A stretch of DNA of 64,000 nt from Marinifilum caeruleilacunae (GTDB lineage Bacteria; Bacteroidota; Bacteroidia; Bacteroidales; Marinifilaceae), in assembly GCF_013141825.1 (NCBI RefSeq), contig NZ_RZNH01000027.1, forward strand, positions 1-64,000, read 5' to 3'. This document shows, piece after piece, positions 61,126 through 64,000 of the stretch. Position numbers and translations under genes: made by a program. The notes under the pieces were generated by a model. The model was not told the DNA's origin and made no database searches. It was given only the letters and a program-made list of their open reading frames with translations. How positions within the stretch are numbered: position 1 is the stretch's first letter; each line of letters starts with the position of its first letter.

Positions 61126-62151
61126 ATGCGTAAGAAACTGATATACCTGGCTGCATTTGCAGTATATGTTATGGCCATTCTTTCGATTCAATGGTTCGAA
61201 AGCCAATCGGCCGATTCGAATATCAAAACCATTGGCGATGCATTTTGGTATGCAATTGTTACGCTAACCACAGTAGGTTACGGCGATTTTTACCCGGTTA
61301 CACTACCTGGAAAGATCATTGGCTTACTGGTAATTATTGGTAGTTTAGGAATATTAGGTTTTTTAATTGGTGAAATAACGGTAAGATTTAATCAGTATAT
61401 GGAAAAGAAAAAAAGTGGTTTTTGGGGAACCGATTTCGAGAATCATTATGTGATCATTGGTTGGAACGAATTTGCACAAAAAGTAGCAAATCAAATCATT
61501 CATGCCGGACAAAAAGTGGCAATTGTTACCAATTCTAAAACCGATTTAGACTTAATATCAGATCTCTATTCATCGAAAGATGTCTTTTCTCTTTTTGCCG
61601 ATTATTCCAATATTGAAGCCTATCAAAAAGTGAATATTGATCGTACCAAGCGTGTTTTTGTAAATTTCGACAGCGATTCGGAAACCCTTGTGTTCGTCAT
61701 CAATCTAAAGAAGCAATACCCCATGGCAAATGTTGTGGTGCGCTGCTCAAATCCTAGTTTGAAAGAAACTTTTTTAAATGCCGGAATCGATCATGTGATT
61801 GCACAAAACGAGGTCGCTTCCAAATTGGTGGCTTCCTATTTGTTCGAACCACATGTGGCAACTTATACCGAAGATCTTATTGCAACCAGTGTATCCGAAG
61901 ATGATAACGATATTCAACAATATTTAATTACCCAGGAATGCCAGTTTGCAGGATCCGATTATATGGATGCATTCTTAAAATTAAAAGTGGATTTTAATGC
62001 CATTCTAATTGGTTTGGTGCAGGATGGAAAAATCATCAAAAATCCTGTTAAAGGAACAAATGTACAAACCAATAATTACCTGATATTAATATCAAGCGGC
62101 GATACAAAAAAGGCACTGGAAAACTTTTTTGGCGTAAAAGAGGGAGAATAG
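61126..62151 (+). CDS. Two-TM potassium channel with RCK/TrkA-N domain
   Basis: The 341-residue protein has two transmembrane helices (about 6-22 and 61-80) around a pore with the selectivity filter TTVGYGD (T48-D54). A cytosolic RCK domain begins near 106 (HYVIIGWNEFAQKVANQI) with a Rossmann nucleotide pocket; a TrkA-C-like part follows from about 260. Such channels are gated by nucleotides or Ca2+. It is the last gene of the PspA/polyamine operon; polyamines are known blockers of K+ channels, so the linkage may be functional (inference). Confidence 0.92.
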   Translation: MRKKLIYLAAFAVYVMAILSIQWFESQSADSNIKTIGDAFWYAIVTLTTVGYGDFYPVTLPGKIIGLLVIIGSLGILGFLIGEITVRFNQYMEKKKSGFWGTDFENHYVIIGWNEFAQKVANQIIHAGQKVAIVTNSKTDLDLISDLYSSKDVFSLFADYSNIEAYQKVNIDRTKRVFVNFDSDSETLVFVINLKKQYPMANVVVRCSNPSLKETFLNAGIDHVIAQNEVASKLVASYLFEPHVATYTEDLIATSVSEDDNDIQQYLITQECQFAGSDYMDAFLKLKVDFNAILIGLVQDGKIIKNPVKGTNVQTNNYLILISSGDTKKALENFFGVKEGE

Positions 62152-62183
62152 AACCACAACAACATCTTAATTGTTTTACATTT

Positions 62184-62290
62184 GGGCGTTTCCCTGGCGG
62201 GTCGGGCTTTCCGTTCAAACTCCTCGCTCGTTCCTCGCTGTGGGGTTTCCACTACAATCCCTAACGCAGGGCCGAATCCCTAATCGCAGG
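62184..62290. repeat. Dispersed GC-rich intergenic repeat (GGGCGTT...GGGTCGGGCT type)
   Basis: The segment GGGCGTTTCCC, GGGTCGGGCTTTCC, CTCCTCGCTCGTTCCTCGCTG and CCCTAACGCAGG is much richer in G+C than its surroundings and of a type I have often seen between genes in Bacteroidota genomes. No open frame. It carries short inverted elements (GGGCG.../GTCGGGC). The mobilising agent, if any, is not in the window. Confidence 0.65.
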
Positions 62291-62324
62291 AAAATATAAA
62301 GTTTTCGCAAAAAAAAAAGATCTT

Positions 62325-62783
62325 CTAATCAGGCGAGTAACCCACATCATCAGGTAGGTTTGGAGCTTGAGAGGCCATAACAGCCAACTCGTCGGCACGT
62401 TCGTTGCCAGGAATATTGGCATGTCCCTTTACCCAAACAAATTTTACATTGTGTTTCTTATATATTTCAAGAAATCGCATCCATAAATCAGCATTTTTTT
62501 TACCCTTAAAACGCTTTTTTACCCATCCAAATACCCATTTTTTTTCTACCGAGTCAATCACGTATTTCGAATCGGAGTAAATGGTGACGTCGCATCCCGG
62601 GTTTTTAAGCGATTCCAAACCAACTATAACAGCCAGTAATTCCATACGGTTGTTGGTGGTAAGCTTGTAGCCCTGGTTTAAATCCTTACGATGTTTGCCC
62701 GAAATTAATACAACTCCATATCCTCCCGGACCCGGATTTCCACTTGCTGCACCATCGGTAAACATTGTAATTTTTGCTGACAT
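62325..62783 (-). CDS. rnhA: Ribonuclease HI
   Basis: The 152-residue enzyme has the four catalytic acids of RNase HI: D10 (MFTDGAASGNPGPGGYG), E48 (NNRMELLAVI), D71 (IYSDSKYVID) and D131 (GNERADELA), plus the basic handle region KKRFKGKKNADLW. It removes RNA from RNA-DNA hybrids. Standard length. Single gene on the minus strand. Confidence 0.97.
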   Translation of the reverse strand: MSAKITMFTDGAASGNPGPGGYGVVLISGKHRKDLNQGYKLTTNNRMELLAVIVGLESLKNPGCDVTIYSDSKYVIDSVEKKWVFGWVKKRFKGKKNADLWMRFLEIYKKHNVKFVWVKGHANIPGNERADELAVMASQAPNLPDDVGYSPD

Positions 62784-62880
62784 ATTGTATTGCTTTGGTT
62801 TTCTAATTCAAAAGTAGGCTTTTTCTGCTAAACTTGAAGTTTGAGAAGGAACACTTTCCCTTTTTCAAGGAAATAAAAAA

Positions 62881-62908
62881 AAGGATGTCCGAAAAATCAG
62901 ACACCCTT
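62881..62908 (-). terminator. Terminator of the S46 peptidase gene
   Basis: AAGGATGTCCGA pairs with TCAGACACCCTT with two mismatches around AAAA. On the minus strand it is followed by a run of eight T. It lies 23 bp past the peptidase stop. Confidence 0.75.
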
Positions 62909-62931
62909 AATAATATGTTGTGAGTGGTTAA

Positions 62932-64000
62932 TTACTTCACGATAGTCAATTCGTCGATGATGTTTTGTGCACCGGCAAACTTGTCGATGATGAAAAGCGT
63001 GTAACGAATATCAAGGTTAATACATCTTTGAAGATTTTCTTCGAAGTCGATATCACCCGACATAGCTTCTGAGTTTCCATCGAAAGCAGTACCAATTAAT
63101 TCACCATTTCCGTTAATTACCGGAGAACCAGAGTTACCACCTGTAATGTCGTTGTTGGTTAAGAAACAGGTTGGTAATTCGCCATTTTTATCGGCATACT
63201 GACCGTAATCTTTAGCCTTGTACAGTTCCTTCAATTTAGCTGGAACCTGGAATTCGTGGCTAGTTGGATCTTCTTTTTCCATTACACCTTTCAAAGTTGT
63301 GTAGTGATAGTAGTATGCACCATCTCTTGGCTCGTAACCACCTACATTACCGTAAGTTAAACGAAGTGTAGAGTTTGCATCAGGAGCCATTAATTTTTTC
63401 TTGTTGATTTGTAATAAACCATCAACAAACAAACGTCTTCCTTTATTTAATTCTTCAGTTCCTTTGCTTGCAGCCTGGTAAGCACTCATGTGAGCTTTCG
63501 AAATAGAACTACCTGTTCTGTACAAGAAGTCATTTTCCAATACTTCAGCATCTGGAGCTTCAAGGAATTCGTTGAATTTCGCTTCTGTTGCAAATACAGA
63601 GTTTGCATATACAGTTTCAGCAAATTTGTTAAAATCGTTATCGTATTCTTTTTCGATAATTTCAAAAATCGACGGACGATTCTCCATAGCAATGTGATCT
63701 GCATAGAAAGCAAACAAACCAGCCATTAATTTCTGATCGGTCGGAGCATTGTAATCCTTATAAAATTTCTTACCCGATTCCTTCATCGCTTTAAGCACTT
63801 TTTCAATGGCTTCAGCATCTTGAGTTTCAGCTTTAAGAAGTTTTAATAATCTTCCAGCTCTTGCTGCAAAACCTGGAGCTTCAGCACCTCTTGCCAATGC
63901 TTCTCCAATGTATGAAGCCTGGTAAGCAGCATCTTTTCTGTCGGCATAAACTTTCTTAATCATGTTAAGAGCTTCGCCATACATAGCAGCACGTTTTGGT
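62932..64000 (-). CDS. S46-family dipeptidyl-peptidase (DPP7-like), C-terminal part
   Basis: The frame is open to the window edge, so the N-terminal half (signal peptide, catalytic His and Asp) lies beyond 64000. About 355 C-terminal residues are visible, mostly helical, then the catalytic serine loop in TGGNSGSPVINGNGELIGTA. In S46 enzymes the residue 25 positions after the catalytic Ser sets P1 preference, Gly in DPP7 and Arg in DPP11. Here it is the Gly of EAMSGD, pointing to hydrophobic P1 (DPP7-like). Periplasmic dipeptide release feeds peptide catabolism. Confidence 0.9.
   Translation of the reverse strand, partial: PKRAAMYGEALNMIKKVYADRKDAAYQASYIGEALARGAEAPGFAARAGRLLKLLKAETQDAEAIEKVLKAMKESGKKFYKDYNAPTDQKLMAGLFAFYADHIAMENRPSIFEIIEKEYDNDFNKFAETVYANSVFATEAKFNEFLEAPDAEVLENDFLYRTGSSISKAHMSAYQAASKGTEELNKGRRLFVDGLLQINKKKLMAPDANSTLRLTYGNVGGYEPRDGAYYYHYTTLKGVMEKEDPTSHEFQVPAKLKELYKAKDYGQYADKNGELPTCFLTNNDITGGNSGSPVINGNGELIGTAFDGNSEAMSGDIDFEENLQRCINLDIRYTLFIIDKFAGAQNIIDELTIVK

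Overview
The window looks like chromosomal DNA of a marine or anaerobic member of the Bacteroidota. It is AT-rich and has very few Shine-Dalgarno sites. Lipoproteins and TolC/FadL-type outer-membrane proteins are frequent, there are TPR sensor kinases of the LytS type, an S46 dipeptidyl-peptidase, and several TAnnTTTG-type promoter boxes. A complete-looking lower mevalonate pathway argues against Bacteroides proper and fits Marinilabiliales/Marinifilaceae or a similar lineage; this placement is inference.

Layout. 1-150: right end of an IS256-type element. 180-3377: tyrosine recombinase plus a HigB/HigA-ImmA toxin-antitoxin pair, bracketed by a 13-bp inverted repeat. 3503-9654: an ABC exporter and three cassettes, each made of an exported protein followed by a tiny two-helix membrane protein. 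Four copies of a three-times-repeated 10-mer with exact 21-bp period (LytTR-operator-like) sit here and at 18.4 kb, always in the same orientation to the gene downstream. 9874-16018: defence island (short-repeat protein, DUF4365 nuclease-like protein, NDT/TIR-like protein, Hachiman HamA-HamB). 16583-20854: Fic protein, two paralogous lipoproteins, serine hydrolase, rhodanese. 20912-36833: one minus-strand seven-gene efflux operon (ABC ATPase, ABC permease with an M1-like domain, TolC, membrane fusion protein, RND pump, a 1581-residue RND pump fused to an ABC ATPase, ABC-2 permease), flanked on both sides by related rhodanese genes. 37623-43703: NfeD and the mevalonate operon (fni, HMG-CoA reductase, GYDIA kinase, diphosphomevalonate decarboxylase, mevalonate kinase). 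43693-47533: twin TPR-LytS kinases with no response regulator beside them. 47666-55205: FadL-like porin, a second Fic protein lacking its catalytic His, sucCD, an AraC-type membrane regulator, an acyltransferase. 55523-62151: eight-gene envelope-stress operon (YbjN-like, PspA, DUF4178, Ser/Arg-rich protein, DUF350, aminopropyltransferase, AdoMet decarboxylase, K+ channel). 62325-64000: RNase HI and the C-terminal part of an S46 peptidase.

How it fits together. The most unusual parts are the LytTR-like operators joining an ABC exporter to lipoprotein/two-helix cassettes, which resembles bacteriocin or quorum regulons but is unproven, and the efflux operon with its RND-ABC fusion. The kinases at 43.7-47.5 kb are candidates, not demonstrated, for controlling such operators.
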